64,000 nt of DNA, taken from assembly GCA_963828505.1 (NCBI GenBank), contig CAWHFM010000011.1, positions 124,001 to 188,000 on the forward strand, written 5' to 3'. Below are positions 1-9,011 of this stretch, piece after piece. The stretch's first letter is position 1. Each line of letters begins with the position of its first letter. The translations under genes were made by a program, and so were the position numbers. The notes below the pieces were generated by a model. It saw nothing but the letters and a program-made list of their open reading frames with translations, did not search any database and had not been told where the DNA came from. This stretch comes from Bog-473 sp963828505. GTDB taxonomy: Bacteria > Actinomycetota > Acidimicrobiia > Acidimicrobiales > RAAP-2.

Positions 1-117
1 GTCACCGGTGCGCTTGACGACCGCGTCGAGGTCATCCGACGGCACCGCCACGCCGCGGCGCCCGGCGTCTACGGCAGCGCGGTGCAGGTCGCGGAGTACT
101 TGGTCCTCAAGTCTCAT
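1..117 (-). CDS. Partial unidentified protein, N-terminal 39 residues
   Basis: The frame opens at an ATG read leftward from 117 and runs off the window edge without a stop. It begins MRLEDQVLRDLHRAAVDAGR and is charged and helix-prone. I do not recognise the family from 39 residues. No Shine-Dalgarno motif precedes the ATG; a TTGACT hexamer lies only about 15 bases upstream, so a leaderless or very short 5' UTR is possible. Immediately upstream is a decayed methyltransferase on the same strand. Confidence 0.4.
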   Translation of the reverse strand, partial: MRLEDQVLRDLHRAAVDAGRRGVAVPSDDLDAVVKRTGD

Positions 118-130
118 GGGTACATAGTAG

Positions 131-387
131 TCAACAAAAGGCACTATTCATACCTTTCACTGTCATAGTTGTACGGAAGGAACTCCGACCTGAAGCTGCC
201 CCTTTGGTGGAGCGGCGCCTCTCCCGGGCCATACAGGCCACTCTTCGCCTTTCGCACAGATCGGGGCTGACTCTGCGCCTCTGAGCTCGCCCGACGGTGT
301 CGTCGTAGGTAGGTGCCCAGGCGGCGTAGCCCCGGCACGCGTGAGCGTCTCGTAGTGACTGCGGTCGAAGCGCACGAAATCGGTCAT
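131..387 (-). pseudogene. Relic of a class I SAM-dependent methyltransferase (N-terminus only)
   Basis: Reading leftward from the ATG at 387 gives MTDFVRFDRSHYETLTR. After a one-base shift the next frame continues with GYAAWAPTYDDTVG and then degenerates to a stop at 131-133. The combination of a short 'HYETL' lead and 'GYAAWAPTYDDTVG' is the usual start of small actinobacterial SAM methyltransferases. The glycine-rich SAM-binding motif that should follow is absent, so only the first 40 or so codons are recognisable. I call it a truncated, frameshifted relic. Family assignment rests on this short stretch alone. Confidence 0.5.
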
Positions 388-460
388 GTTGGCCTGCTCG
401 TGCCGGTTCCCCGTTGCTCCTGGCGCCCGTCCGAGTCCCCGGCCTGAGCGGTCCGAACGC

Positions 461-511
461 GACTCGGGCCCGGGGCTCGGGCTCGGGCCCGGGCTCGGGC
501 TCGGGCTCGGG
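461..511. repeat. GGGCTC hexanucleotide tandem repeat
   Basis: About eight imperfect copies of a GGGCTC hexamer, some with the variant GGGCCC, lie directly after the stop codon of the ferritin-like gene (minus strand, stop at 513-515). It is not translated in that gene. Its position just downstream of a stop codon could give a GC-rich folded 3' end. Confidence 0.75.
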
Positions 512-512
512 A

Positions 513-1064
513 TCAGGCCATGTGCGGCAGGGCGATGACCGGATCGAGGGACGACGAAGTACGGCCCGCCAGCTCGGCTCGGGCGAAGTCGCGCAGCGCC
601 TCCTCGTGGGCGACGAGCAACTCGGCGACGTCCCGCTCGGAGGGATTCAGCTCGCCGATGCGCTGGTAGAGCGGAATGAACTGGCCCGTGATCGCCACCG
701 TGGCCGACATGAGGTCCTCCCACGAGGCGTCGGCCGAGCCTTCGGCGAGCGCGGCGGCGAGGTCGAGCTGCTCCTGGTCGGGCGCCGTCGGGATACCGGC
801 CCGGGTTAGAGCGGGGGCGACCGCCTCCTTGGTGCGACGCTCGAGGGTCTCGAGCACCCGCATGGCGCCGGCGTGATCCGATTCGGACCGGTCGTCGAGG
901 ATCACGGCCAGGCGGCCGAACAGGATTTCGCCGAGGACCTCGCCCTGGTAGGCCTGGACCCAGAGCGCCTCGATCCCGTCGTCGTCGGAGAAGATCGGTG
1001 GCAGTGCCGTGTCCCCGGTGCCGGCCGGGTCGGAGCCTGCCGCGGTGGTGTCAGTTCCGGTCAT
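513..1064 (-). CDS. Hypothetical protein, probable ferritin-like four-helix bundle
   Basis: 183 residues with a clear ATG at 1064. After an acidic, disordered lead of about 25 residues the sequence is almost wholly amphipathic helix, with spaced E/H/D residues (for example GEVLGEILFGRLAVILDD and HEEALRDFARAELAG). This resembles ferritin-like or rubrerythrin-like bundles, but I cannot place a full pair of ExxH metal ligands, so metal binding is unproven. It sits alone between the ACT-domain gene and a hexanucleotide repeat. Function unknown. Confidence 0.6.
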   Translation of the reverse strand: MTGTDTTAAGSDPAGTGDTALPPIFSDDDGIEALWVQAYQGEVLGEILFGRLAVILDDRSESDHAGAMRVLETLERRTKEAVAPALTRAGIPTAPDQEQLDLAAALAEGSADASWEDLMSATVAITGQFIPLYQRIGELNPSERDVAELLVAHEEALRDFARAELAGRTSSSLDPVIALPHMA

Positions 1065-1143
1065 GTCGCCCGACGCTATCGCTGCGGCGTCGGCGTGGCA
1101 CGGGCTGGCGATCCTCGCCGCTCCAGCCGCCGCTGGCCAGGAC

Positions 1144-1524
1144 TCAGCGCGCGTCGGCTCCCAAGGCCGCCCGCAACGCGGCCAGGTCAGCCGCTCCGAA
1201 GACCACGCGGTTCTGAGTGGCGACGTAGACGAGGTCGAGGTCGACGCCGGCCTTGGCGATCTGGCGGGTCAGGTCGGCCAGCACACCCGAGCGGTCCTCG
1301 ACGTCGACCACGACGACCTCGCGCTCCCTGGTGACCGCCAGGGAGGAGATCGCCAGCGCGTGCTTGGCCGCCTCGGGATGGGGCACGAGGATATGGAGCT
1401 CGGCCCGCCCACTCCGTCCGAGACAGGTGGCCGAGGCGATGTTGACGCCGGCGTCGCTTATGGCCGCAGCCACCTCGGCCAGCGAGCCCGGAGTGTTCTC
1501 GATGTCGATGACCAGATCGAACAT
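1144..1524 (-). CDS. Tandem ACT-domain protein
   Basis: 126 residues made of two ACT repeats. The first (about residues 1-60) begins FDLVIDIENTPGSLAEVAAA and the second (about 65-120) has VVDVEDRSGVLADLTRQIAKAG. Both carry the G-x-L turn that binds amino-acid ligands in regulatory ACT dimers. There is no catalytic domain, so it probably works as a free amino-acid sensor or as a regulatory subunit. The ATG at 1524 is chosen over the upstream GTG (1536) because a GGAGGG Shine-Dalgarno lies 5-6 bases before it. No neighbour names the ligand. Confidence 0.75.
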   Translation of the reverse strand: MFDLVIDIENTPGSLAEVAAAISDAGVNIASATCLGRSGRAELHILVPHPEAAKHALAISSLAVTREREVVVVDVEDRSGVLADLTRQIAKAGVDLDLVYVATQNRVVFGAADLAALRAALGADAR

Positions 1525-1666
1525 CTCACCCTCCACAATCGTTCAGGCACAATCGCTCAGGATCCCGATTCTCTCATCCCTCGAGGCCGCATGAGATCCC
1601 GATCGATCGCCGGCTCATGAACGACGAGCTGACGGGGTCGGCCCGGCTAGCCCTCCCTTCGGCGTC

Positions 1667-4600
1667 TCAGAGGGCCGGCGGGCGCCGGAGCCGCCGGCGC
1701 CGCGAGACGACGGCTAGGAGCGCGCCTGCCGCGGTGAGCAGGACACCGATGACGAAGAGCACCGGCGTCATTCCGGTCACGGCGAACGGCGGCCCCGACG
1801 GCGTGGTTGCGGCGCTCACCGTCTCCGCCGGTTCACCCGGTGCGACGACGGCTGCGGAGCCGAGAGTGGTAGCCGCCAGGCTGTCTCCGTAGCTGTAGCA
1901 CCCGGCCGTGACGAGCTGTACCGACGGCGTGACCACCGAGCCATCACCCGAGACCTGCACCGTGCCAGTGCCGGCGACCCCGCCGTAGCTGGCGGAGGTG
2001 GTGGGGCAGGCTCCGTTCGATCCCGCGGCCACCGGACCGTAGAGGGTCCAGGTGAGGGTCGCGGTGGGGGCGCCCGCCGGGATGCCGCTGACGGTGACGG
2101 AGTCCGAGACGCTCTTGGCACCGCTGGCGGAGGTGGCGAGGGCCGCCTTCGTGGCCAGCGCCGGGGTGTACGGCATGACCTGAGTGACTTCGCCCGAGGT
2201 CCCAGCGGCGCTCGTCACTGCGCTGGGGAACGAGCTGCTCGTGAGCGTCGCCACCCAGCTGTAACAACCGAGCGCCGAGAGCTCGACCGGACCGGCGGTG
2301 ACGTTCGTCGGGGATCCGTCGCTGATGGCGACGGTCCCGGTCTTGACCGTGGCGGCCCCGCTCCAGTCGACCCCGCTGCACCCTTGGGCTCCGGCGGTCA
2401 CCGGGCCGACGAGGGACCAGGTCAAGGTGCCCGAGTCCAATCCGAGGCCGCTGATGGTGATGTCGTCCGAAGCCGAGCTGAAGGCCGGCAATGTCGCCGC
2501 CGACGTCTTGGTCGTGATGGTCGGGCTCACCTCTTGCACCGTCTCACTCGGGGTGCCGGGGGCGAGGGCCACCTCCTGGCTCGTCGCCGATGCCGGGAGC
2601 TCGGCGCCGTAGCTGTAACAGCCGGGGCCAGGGAGTGCGGTCGAGGGCGTGGTCTCGGTGCCGTTTCCGGTCACCGACAGGGTGCCGGACTGATCCACAT
2701 GGGCCGCGAGGTACGGCGACGAACTGGTCGGGCAGGACCCCGCGCTGGTAGGCGTGACCGGTCCGTACAGGGTCCAGGTGAGTGTGTTCGCGGGCGCCCC
2801 GGAGGGGAAGCCGCTGAAGCTGTCACTATCGGTGACCGACTCGACGCCGGCACTGATGCTGCTTGCAGCCACCGTTCTGAGGGTGGGCGTGAACGGCTGG
2901 ACCTGGGTCACCTCGTTCGTCGCCCCTGGACCGACGGTCGCCTGGTAGGGGAAGTCGCCGGGGTCGGACGTGAGGGTGTCCGTCCAGGTGTAGCAACCCA
3001 CGACGCTGACGGTGACCGGCCCGGTGGTCACGGTGCCGTCGGCCGTGATGTCATCGCTACCCGATGCAGCCGTGGGCGCTCCCGTCCAGGAGACGCTCGC
3101 GCACGACCCGCCGACGGGCGCCACGGGCCCGAGGAGCTGCCAGGCCAGGGTCCCCGGGTCGCCCCCGGTCCCGGTGATCTTCACCTGGTCGCTCAACGAG
3201 GAGAACGAAGCCGTCGTCGGCGCCGACGTCACGGTGACCAGGGTCGGCGTGCTGGGCGCCACCAGACCGACCTTTGGTGGCTCAGCCGGGAGCGGATGGT
3301 TCGAGGGAGTCGTGACGTCGACCGCATTTGTGGCCGCGCTGTTCCACGCCACCTGGTCGACGACGCCCGGAGGCACGTCGACCGTGAAATTCACCGAGAA
3401 GCCGCTTCCCGCCGGGTAGGTCCCCGTCGAGGCGAACTCGAGCGCCCGCACCGTGGAGAGGTCGGTCGGCGGAGTCGTCGTCCAGTCGTTGACGCACGTC
3501 GGGTTGGCCGAGTCGGGGAAGACCTGGTCGCGGCAGGGATTGGTGGACTGCGAGTACAGGACGGACACACCAACCGGCAATGCTGCCACGGAGGCGAAGA
3601 CCGGCTGGAACTGGCTGTCGCGCGGGACCGTGTTCTGGCCTTGGCTCACGCCCGTGTCGCCCACGAAGGGGAGGATGTCGTAGATCACCGGCAGGTCCAG
3701 CGTGTCGGTGCCGACGTTGGACCATGTGAGCCCGTAGGTCCCGGATCCGCCCGGTGAGGCGTCGCCGATGCCGAGCGCCCCCTTGGGCGCCGGGTCGAGA
3801 TTGCCCTGCACGGTCTTGGTCAGGTCGAAAGCGGCTCCCGTTCCCAACACGTTGAGGCTGGCGCGGGCCTGGCAATAGTCCTCGCTCGCGTCGCCGTCCC
3901 CGTCGAGGTTCTCCGGGTCGGCCGATTCGAAGGTGGACGTGCTCGAGCCGCCACCGACCTGCGTCGGATTGCTGCAGCCAGGGTTGATCTCTTCGGGCGC
4001 CAAGCCGAAGAGGAAGATCTGGTCTGTGTTCTTGTAGAGGCCCAGGGCGGTGGGCGTGGTCATCTCCAAGAAGTTCGTCGGCGGGCTGATCGTCCATGCA
4101 CCGGTGCTCGTGAAATCAGCAGCCGGAATGTCCATTCGGATCAGGTCGCGACCAGTTCCGAGGAAATTGGGCAAATTGAACGCGGTGGCCGTCACGTGTT
4201 TGGTGATGGCACCACCCCCCTCTATGAGGGTGAAGGTCCCCGACGAGCTCGGGTTCGCCCAGGTCATTCCGAGAGGGAGCAGGTCGGTGAGCACGACGTT
4301 GTGCTCGAGCGGTACAGCGTCGAGGTTGACCGCTCCTTCCAGGTTGAGCACCGTGTTCCCGTGCGGGCCACCCGCCAGGGGTCCGAAGGACTTCGAGATG
4401 CCGAGCCCGATCGGCGTCGGCACCGTGAACACGCTGGCGTGCGCCTGAACCGGAGTCAAGGCGGTCCCGTTCAGCATCGGCACCGCGGTGGCGATGTTGT
4501 ACAGCTGGTTCACGCCGTCGTTCAAGTTGGCCAACGTGATGTCGGTGTACCCCCACATGGTCAGTTGGAGCACGTTGTCCATGAGGGCCGGGTTGGGCGG

Positions 4601-7114
4601 CAGTTCGATGGTTGCCACCAGGCCGACGTCGGCCTTTGGTATGGAGAAGAAGGCACTGGAAGCGTGCGCACCGACGGACCCGTTCGGCGACAGGGGCACC
4701 GTGGTCCCGTCGCTGAGCACGGCCTCAGGCACGAAGCCGCCGGCGATCGCCTGCCCGAGCCCAGTGGAGGATGAGTGCCCGGCACTGGAGACTTCGATGA
4801 CCTCCGGGTGGAAGGCGGGGTTCGCACAGGGCGCACTGTTGTACGGCTCGGAGCGGTACAGGTTGCCTGTCGCGTTGTTCAAGCAGGGCAGCGGATCGAC
4901 CACTTGGGTCTGGTACACGCCGACCAGCGAGTAGTCGACCGTGGCCTGGAACGAGGCGGCGGCGGCACCGACCGTGTAGCTCGGCGACGCCGAGGTGGGC
5001 ACCCAGTTTCCTGGATAGGTCCCCACATACTGATTCGGGCTTACGTTCGGCTCGTCGATTGGGGCCAACGACGTCTTGGAGATGGTCGCGTACCCGGGCG
5101 AGCCGGGTCCCGTGGGCGCCTTGTTCACGATTTCGACCGGCACCTGTGCGCTGGTGGACACGGTGATGCCGGCCGGGTTGGTGGCATCGGGGCCGGTGCC
5201 CGAGAACGTGGCCTTGTTGATCAGGGGTTGGTCCTGGGGTGGCGGGGCGGGAGTGGGTGCGGTGACCACCACCTTGAAGGAGTTCGGTCCGGCGGCGCCG
5301 GCCGCACAGCCTGTCGGCGTGGACGCCGGGGTGGGGAAGGACCAGGTGACGGTGTCGGTGCCCGAGTCGAAGGCCCCGCCGTTGCTGGCCGAAACGAAGG
5401 TCGTCCCTGGCGGGAGCGGGTCGACGAGGCTTCCGTCGCTGAGGTAGAGGCTGCCCGGAGCGGCAACGTCGCAGTGGGCCGCGATGGTGTAGGAGATGTC
5501 GTCGCCGGCGAGATAGACGCTCCCTCCGTCCGTGGTGGTCTTGTCCACTGACAGGAGCGGCTGGGCCGTGGCCACCGAGTGGGCGGGGGTCGGTGCGGTC
5601 ACGGTGGGGATGTGGCCCCCCGTCAACGTCGGGAGCAGCGACCACGACGTGTGGTCGGGAGTCACGTCGTTGGGCGGCGTGGCGGTCAGGGAGATGCTGC
5701 CGCTGTTCCCGGCCGTGAGCGCTGAATCGCTCAGACCGAGGACGAGGTTGTCGCCCATCACGGTCGGCCCGCTCGTGAGCAGCACCGCTGGACTCGAGTG
5801 GGCGGTGAAGGACCAGCTCGGGTCGTTCATCGGCGGGGTCGTCGTGGTGTCCAGCGGGATGGTGACGGTGAGGTTCGGACCGCATTCGGCGTTGCCTTCG
5901 CCGCTACACGAAACGTCGATGTCGTAGGTCTGCACGGTCCCCGTCGGGTGCGTCTGGTGCGCGGGTGAGATGGTGATCTCCCCCGTCTGCTGGAGCGGGA
6001 CGGGAGAAGTGTTCGGCGGTGGGGGCGCCGAGGGACCCCCTGGGTCCACCGGTGAGGCGGAGGCGTTGGCGCTCGCCGTCGCCGCGCCCGCACCCTCGAC
6101 AGTGAAGGTCGCCTGGTCGGCCTCAGCCGAGGTGGCCGTCCCGCTCGAGAACCCGACAGTCACCGCGTCGGTGGCGGCACCAGGCGCAGTGATGGCGCCA
6201 GCCGCGCCGATGGCACCAGCCGCGCTGTTGGCGCCGGCGGCACAGCCAGGAGGCAGATCGGCTGGCGACGAGAAGGACCAGGTGACCGTTCCGTCGGTCG
6301 AGTCGAAGACACCGCCATTCGTCGCCGATTGATACGTCGCTGAGGCGGGGAGGTGGTCCACCAGGGTGCCTGACGTCGGCGACTCGTCGCCGAGCGCGGC
6401 GTTCGGGTCACACGTCGGAGTCAGGGCGTAGGTCACAATTTCCTTCGAACCCGGCGCCGGGGAGGCGGACGCGGAGAGCGCCGGCTCAAGGGTCGCCGTG
6501 GCAGTCGCCGTGGCCGGAGTGGTGGCCGTGACGCTCCCGAGGGCCCCTCCGGCGAGGGTCGGCGTCACCGGCCAGGTGGTGCCGCCCGCCGTGGCGTGGT
6601 TTGGTGGCGTCACCGACAGCTGAATCGCTCCGCTGAAACCTCCGACGAACACGGCGTCCGACAGGGGTACGACCAGCTGCTGGCCCCCGTCCCCGTTGGG
6701 ATCGGGCTGAGGCGTGAGCGGTCCGGCGGGCGAGGAGAGGAGCCCCGGGACGGCGCTGTTGACCGAGTAGGTCCAGGTGCCCATGGGCGGTGCGGTCGAC
6801 CCGGCGAGTGGGACGGTGACCGTGGTGTTGGGACCACAGGCGACGCCGGCGCTCATGAGGCAGGCCAGCTGAACCGAGTACACGAAGGGAGTGCCGGAGG
6901 GCTGGGATGCAGGCGACACGAGGGTGACGGCGACCGACGCGGTAGGACTCGCCGCCACCACCGGTGCCACCACCACAGCCCCGAGGATCGACAAGAAGAG
7001 CAACGTCCCGGCGGTGATCGGCGCGAACAACCGCCAACCACGCTGTCGATCTGCGGCGCGTCCACCTGCGGCTCCCAGTCGGTGCCTTGCATGCCTTGCC
7101 CGTGCGCCCATCAT
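1667..7114 (-). CDS. Very large secreted, wall-anchored repeat protein (DUF11/Ig-like)
   Basis: About 1815 residues. The ATG at 7114 follows a GAGAGG ribosome site and is preferred over the in-frame start at 7252. Residues 1-55 are an arginine-rich lead and hydrophobic core typical of a long signal peptide ending at VVAAS. The N-terminal half holds two copies of a two-domain module: A-type domains (about 60-210 and 380-515) sharing a CGPN-(T/L)-TVT motif, and DUF11-like B-type domains (about 215-345 and 520-665) sharing LVD-(H/P)-LP, NGG-(V/A)-FDS and TVTWSF. Residues about 1292-1769 hold four repeats of about 120 residues, each with one cysteine after a conserved GPV and another in GCY-(T/S)-(W/Y). 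The C-terminus has PFAVTG, a 20-residue membrane segment and RRRR, a variant LPXTG sorting signal. It is probably an adhesin or cell-surface stalk. No sortase is in the window. Confidence 0.85.
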   Translation of the reverse strand: MMGARARHARHRLGAAGGRAADRQRGWRLFAPITAGTLLFLSILGAVVVAPVVAASPTASVAVTLVSPASQPSGTPFVYSVQLACLMSAGVACGPNTTVTVPLAGSTAPPMGTWTYSVNSAVPGLLSSPAGPLTPQPDPNGDGGQQLVVPLSDAVFVGGFSGAIQLSVTPPNHATAGGTTWPVTPTLAGGALGSVTATTPATATATATLEPALSASASPAPGSKEIVTYALTPTCDPNAALGDESPTSGTLVDHLPASATYQSATNGGVFDSTDGTVTWSFSSPADLPPGCAAGANSAAGAIGAAGAITAPGAATDAVTVGFSSGTATSAEADQATFTVEGAGAATASANASASPVDPGGPSAPPPPNTSPVPLQQTGEITISPAHQTHPTGTVQTYDIDVSCSGEGNAECGPNLTVTIPLDTTTTPPMNDPSWSFTAHSSPAVLLTSGPTVMGDNLVLGLSDSALTAGNSGSISLTATPPNDVTPDHTSWSLLPTLTGGHIPTVTAPTPAHSVATAQPLLSVDKTTTDGGSVYLAGDDISYTIAAHCDVAAPGSLYLSDGSLVDPLPPGTTFVSASNGGAFDSGTDTVTWSFPTPASTPTGCAAGAAGPNSFKVVVTAPTPAPPPQDQPLINKATFSGTGPDATNPAGITVSTSAQVPVEIVNKAPTGPGSPGYATISKTSLAPIDEPNVSPNQYVGTYPGNWVPTSASPSYTVGAAAASFQATVDYSLVGVYQTQVVDPLPCLNNATGNLYRSEPYNSAPCANPAFHPEVIEVSSAGHSSSTGLGQAIAGGFVPEAVLSDGTTVPLSPNGSVGAHASSAFFSIPKADVGLVATIELPPNPALMDNVLQLTMWGYTDITLANLNDGVNQLYNIATAVPMLNGTALTPVQAHASVFTVPTPIGLGISKSFGPLAGGPHGNTVLNLEGAVNLDAVPLEHNVVLTDLLPLGMTWANPSSSGTFTLIEGGGAITKHVTATAFNLPNFLGTGRDLIRMDIPAADFTSTGAWTISPPTNFLEMTTPTALGLYKNTDQIFLFGLAPEEINPGCSNPTQVGGGSSTSTFESADPENLDGDGDASEDYCQARASLNVLGTGAAFDLTKTVQGNLDPAPKGALGIGDASPGGSGTYGLTWSNVGTDTLDLPVIYDILPFVGDTGVSQGQNTVPRDSQFQPVFASVAALPVGVSVLYSQSTNPCRDQVFPDSANPTCVNDWTTTPPTDLSTVRALEFASTGTYPAGSGFSVNFTVDVPPGVVDQVAWNSAATNAVDVTTPSNHPLPAEPPKVGLVAPSTPTLVTVTSAPTTASFSSLSDQVKITGTGGDPGTLAWQLLGPVAPVGGSCASVSWTGAPTAASGSDDITADGTVTTGPVTVSVVGCYTWTDTLTSDPGDFPYQATVGPGATNEVTQVQPFTPTLRTVAASSISAGVESVTDSDSFSGFPSGAPANTLTWTLYGPVTPTSAGSCPTSSSPYLAAHVDQSGTLSVTGNGTETTPSTALPGPGCYSYGAELPASATSQEVALAPGTPSETVQEVSPTITTKTSAATLPAFSSASDDITISGLGLDSGTLTWSLVGPVTAGAQGCSGVDWSGAATVKTGTVAISDGSPTNVTAGPVELSALGCYSWVATLTSSSFPSAVTSAAGTSGEVTQVMPYTPALATKAALATSASGAKSVSDSVTVSGIPAGAPTATLTWTLYGPVAAGSNGACPTTSASYGGVAGTGTVQVSGDGSVVTPSVQLVTAGCYSYGDSLAATTLGSAAVVAPGEPAETVSAATTPSGPPFAVTGMTPVLFVIGVLLTAAGALLAVVSRRRRLRRPPAL

Positions 7115-7318
7115 CAACCCGCCTCTCTCGTCCTCAGGCCTGCCGCGGCACGCACTGGATGTACGCCGAATCCGCCCTTGCCCGTGTGCCCGATCCTCCG
7201 GTGTGACGCCGGGAGTGGCGTCCGAATCACCGAGGCTCCATGTGCCCGACACTCATCGTCCGACTCGAACCCTTCCGCGCTGGCTCGCTCGAATTCGAGC
7301 GGCTCCTGTGTTCACGCC

Positions 7319-7345
7319 AATGTAACCAATGTTTACCCTAATCAA
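7319..7345 (-). promoter_or_regulatory. Candidate promoter for the giant surface protein
   Basis: On the minus strand a TTGATT (complement of 7340-7345) is followed after 15 bases by TACATT (complement of 7319-7324). The surrounding 40 bases are much more AT-rich than the rest of the window. If used, it gives a 5' UTR of about 200 bases before the ATG at 7114. The spacing is short, so this is only a candidate. Confidence 0.3.
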
Positions 7346-7486
7346 CGGTCACTAATCCGAGTGTGCCGTCCCGTCACGCTGACCGATGATACCGCCGTTG
7401 CGTCGCCGCGACGCTGGCGTTGTCGTCGGGTGGGGCCTCAGCCACGAGTTCCGCTTCCCACTGGTCGGTAGTCTCGCCGGACAGCC

Positions 7487-8362
7487 ATGGCGGTCGTGCT
7501 CATCCCAATCCCCGCCCGAGACTTCGACCCGACGGAGGTCGCCGTGACGTGGCAGATCCTGGCGCGGGCGGGGCACCACGTGGTTTTCGCCACCCCGTCG
7601 GGGAGGCCGGGTGAGGCGGACGACCTCATGGTCACGGGGCAGGGGCTCGATCCGTGGGGCATGGTGCCGATTCTGCGGCGCGCCACGGTGGTCGGTCGCG
7701 TCCTGCGGGCTGACCGCCGCGCCCGGACGGCCTACGACGCGCTGGTCGGGGATGCCGCGTTCCGCTCTCCCGTCCACTGGGCCGAAGCGCGCCGGTCCGA
7801 TTACGACGCCCTCGTGCTCCCGGGAGGCCACAGGGCCCGGGGCATGCGCGACTACCTCGAAAGCGTGGAGGTGCAGAGGATGGCGGTCGACTCGTTCGGC
7901 GCGGGCAAGCCCGTCGGTGCCATCTGCCACGGCGTGCTCGTGGCTGCGCGCGCGCAGAACCCGGCCACGGGCCAGTCTGTCCTCTTCGGCCGACGGACCA
8001 CAGCCCTCACCTGGACCCTCGAGAGCAAGGCATGGGACATCACGCGGTGGTCACGCTTCTGGGACCCCGACTACTACCGCACCTACATGGAGGAGCCCGG
8101 ACAACGGGCGGGGTTCATGTCCGTGCAGCAGGAGGTGACCCGGGCGCTGGCCCGGCCCGAAGACTTCGCGGACGTCCCCAAGGGAACGACGGACTACCGG
8201 CGCAAGACGAACGGCCGTGCGCGCGACACGCCGACCGACGCCAGGCCGGCCTGGGTGGTGCGCGACGGGACCTACGTCTCGGCGCGCTGGCCCGGGGACG
8301 TCCACACCTTCGCGGCCTCGCTCTGCCAGGTCCTGGCGGAGCGCTCGTCGCACCGCGCCTGA
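7487..8362 (+). CDS. DJ-1/PfpI family protein (class I amidotransferase-like)
   Basis: 291 residues. The DJ-1/PfpI fold spans about residues 1-170: an N-terminal strand with the conserved glutamate (E17), LVLPGGHRARGMRDY at about 109-123 and the nucleophile elbow GAICHG with C147. Relatives include chaperone, glyoxalase and protease-like enzymes; I cannot tell which activity applies. The C-terminal 110 residues (WDPDYYRTYMEEPG onward, ending ARWPGDVHTFAASL) match the longer DJ-1-like subgroup rather than the compact 180-residue form. It stands alone and is convergent with hsp20. Confidence 0.85.
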   Translation: MAVVLIPIPARDFDPTEVAVTWQILARAGHHVVFATPSGRPGEADDLMVTGQGLDPWGMVPILRRATVVGRVLRADRRARTAYDALVGDAAFRSPVHWAEARRSDYDALVLPGGHRARGMRDYLESVEVQRMAVDSFGAGKPVGAICHGVLVAARAQNPATGQSVLFGRRTTALTWTLESKAWDITRWSRFWDPDYYRTYMEEPGQRAGFMSVQQEVTRALARPEDFADVPKGTTDYRRKTNGRARDTPTDARPAWVVRDGTYVSARWPGDVHTFAASLCQVLAERSSHRA

Positions 8363-8431
8363 TCGGAACGGTCGGCGGGGCGAAGAACCTGCGCGCCCGG
8401 GGGACCGGCCCCCGGTGCGCAGGTTCCGAAG

Positions 8432-8872
8432 TCAGGCGGCGGGGATCACCCGCTGCTCGTGGCTGGTCGTCACTTCTATCCGGCGTGGCTTGGCCTTCTC
8501 GGCCACCGGGATCACGACCGTGAGGACTCCGTCCTCGTAGTTCGCCTCGATGTTCTCCGAGTCGAGCTGCTTGCCGAGGACGACCCGACGGCTGAAGCTG
8601 CCGTGCGGCCGCTCGGCGATCACCGACTTCGTACCCTCGGACTGGAGCGGAGCCGGCCGCTCGGCCGCAATGGTCAGGACGCCGTCTTCGACCGTCAGCT
8701 CGACCGAGTCGGGCTTCACGCCGGGCAGGTCCAGCCGCAGCAGGAAGGAGTCCTCCTGGCGGTAGGCATCCATGGGCATCGCCATTGACCGCGGCCCGTT
8801 CTGCTGGGCGGCCCAGAGCGGCTGAAACCAGCGGTCGACTCCCCTGAAGGGGTCAGTGCGTACGAGAGCCAT
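8432..8872 (-). CDS. Hsp20/alpha-crystallin small heat-shock protein
   Basis: 146 residues, an ATP-independent cytoplasmic holdase. The alpha-crystallin domain runs from about residue 35 to 130, with DLPGVKPDSVELTVEDGVLTI, ERPHGSFSRRVVL and the near-C-terminal GVLTVVIPV. An RVIPA tail supplies the I-x-I/V-like anchor used in oligomer assembly. The ATG at 8872 is chosen because a perfect AAGGAGGTG site lies 7 bases upstream; the in-frame GTG at 8881 lies inside that site. A CIRCE-like operator 80-100 bases upstream suggests HrcA-type heat control. Confidence 0.95.
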   Translation of the reverse strand: MALVRTDPFRGVDRWFQPLWAAQQNGPRSMAMPMDAYRQEDSFLLRLDLPGVKPDSVELTVEDGVLTIAAERPAPLQSEGTKSVIAERPHGSFSRRVVLGKQLDSENIEANYEDGVLTVVIPVAEKAKPRRIEVTTSHEQRVIPAA

Positions 8873-8925
8873 GACTCTCACCTCCTTTTTGTGCGCCGTG
8901 TGCGCATCGTCTTGTTGGTGACGTC

Positions 8926-8933
8926 ATTTTATG
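8926..8933 (-). promoter_or_regulatory. Candidate -10 box for hsp20
   Basis: The minus strand reads CATAAAAT, an A+T-rich hexamer (TAAAAT) in a GC-rich context. It lies about 55 bases before the start codon and about 18 bases downstream of the CIRCE-like repeat, so a repressor bound there would cover the -35 region. Confidence 0.35.
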
Positions 8934-8950
8934 GGTAACACCAGGAATTC

Positions 8951-8975
8951 TGGCACTCTCACGTCGAGAGTGCCA
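8951..8975. promoter_or_regulatory. CIRCE-like operator (HrcA-type) upstream of hsp20
   Basis: A perfect inverted repeat, TGGCACTC - 9 bases - GAGTGCCA. The arms and the nine-base spacer match the CIRCE consensus (TTAGCACTC-N9-GAGTGCTAA) except at the outermost positions. The site is between hsp20 (start 8872) and the end of ccdA (9012), both on the minus strand, so it can only serve hsp20. The HrcA gene itself is not in the window. Confidence 0.7.
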
Positions 8976-9011
8976 AAAAATTTCCCCTCAGAGCGGAGGG
9001 GTGGATCGCGC

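Noticed and set aside
7114..7252. In-frame upstream start for the giant surface protein
   Set aside because: The extra 46 residues would precede the signal peptide and have no ribosome site, whereas the ATG at 7114 has GAGAGG.
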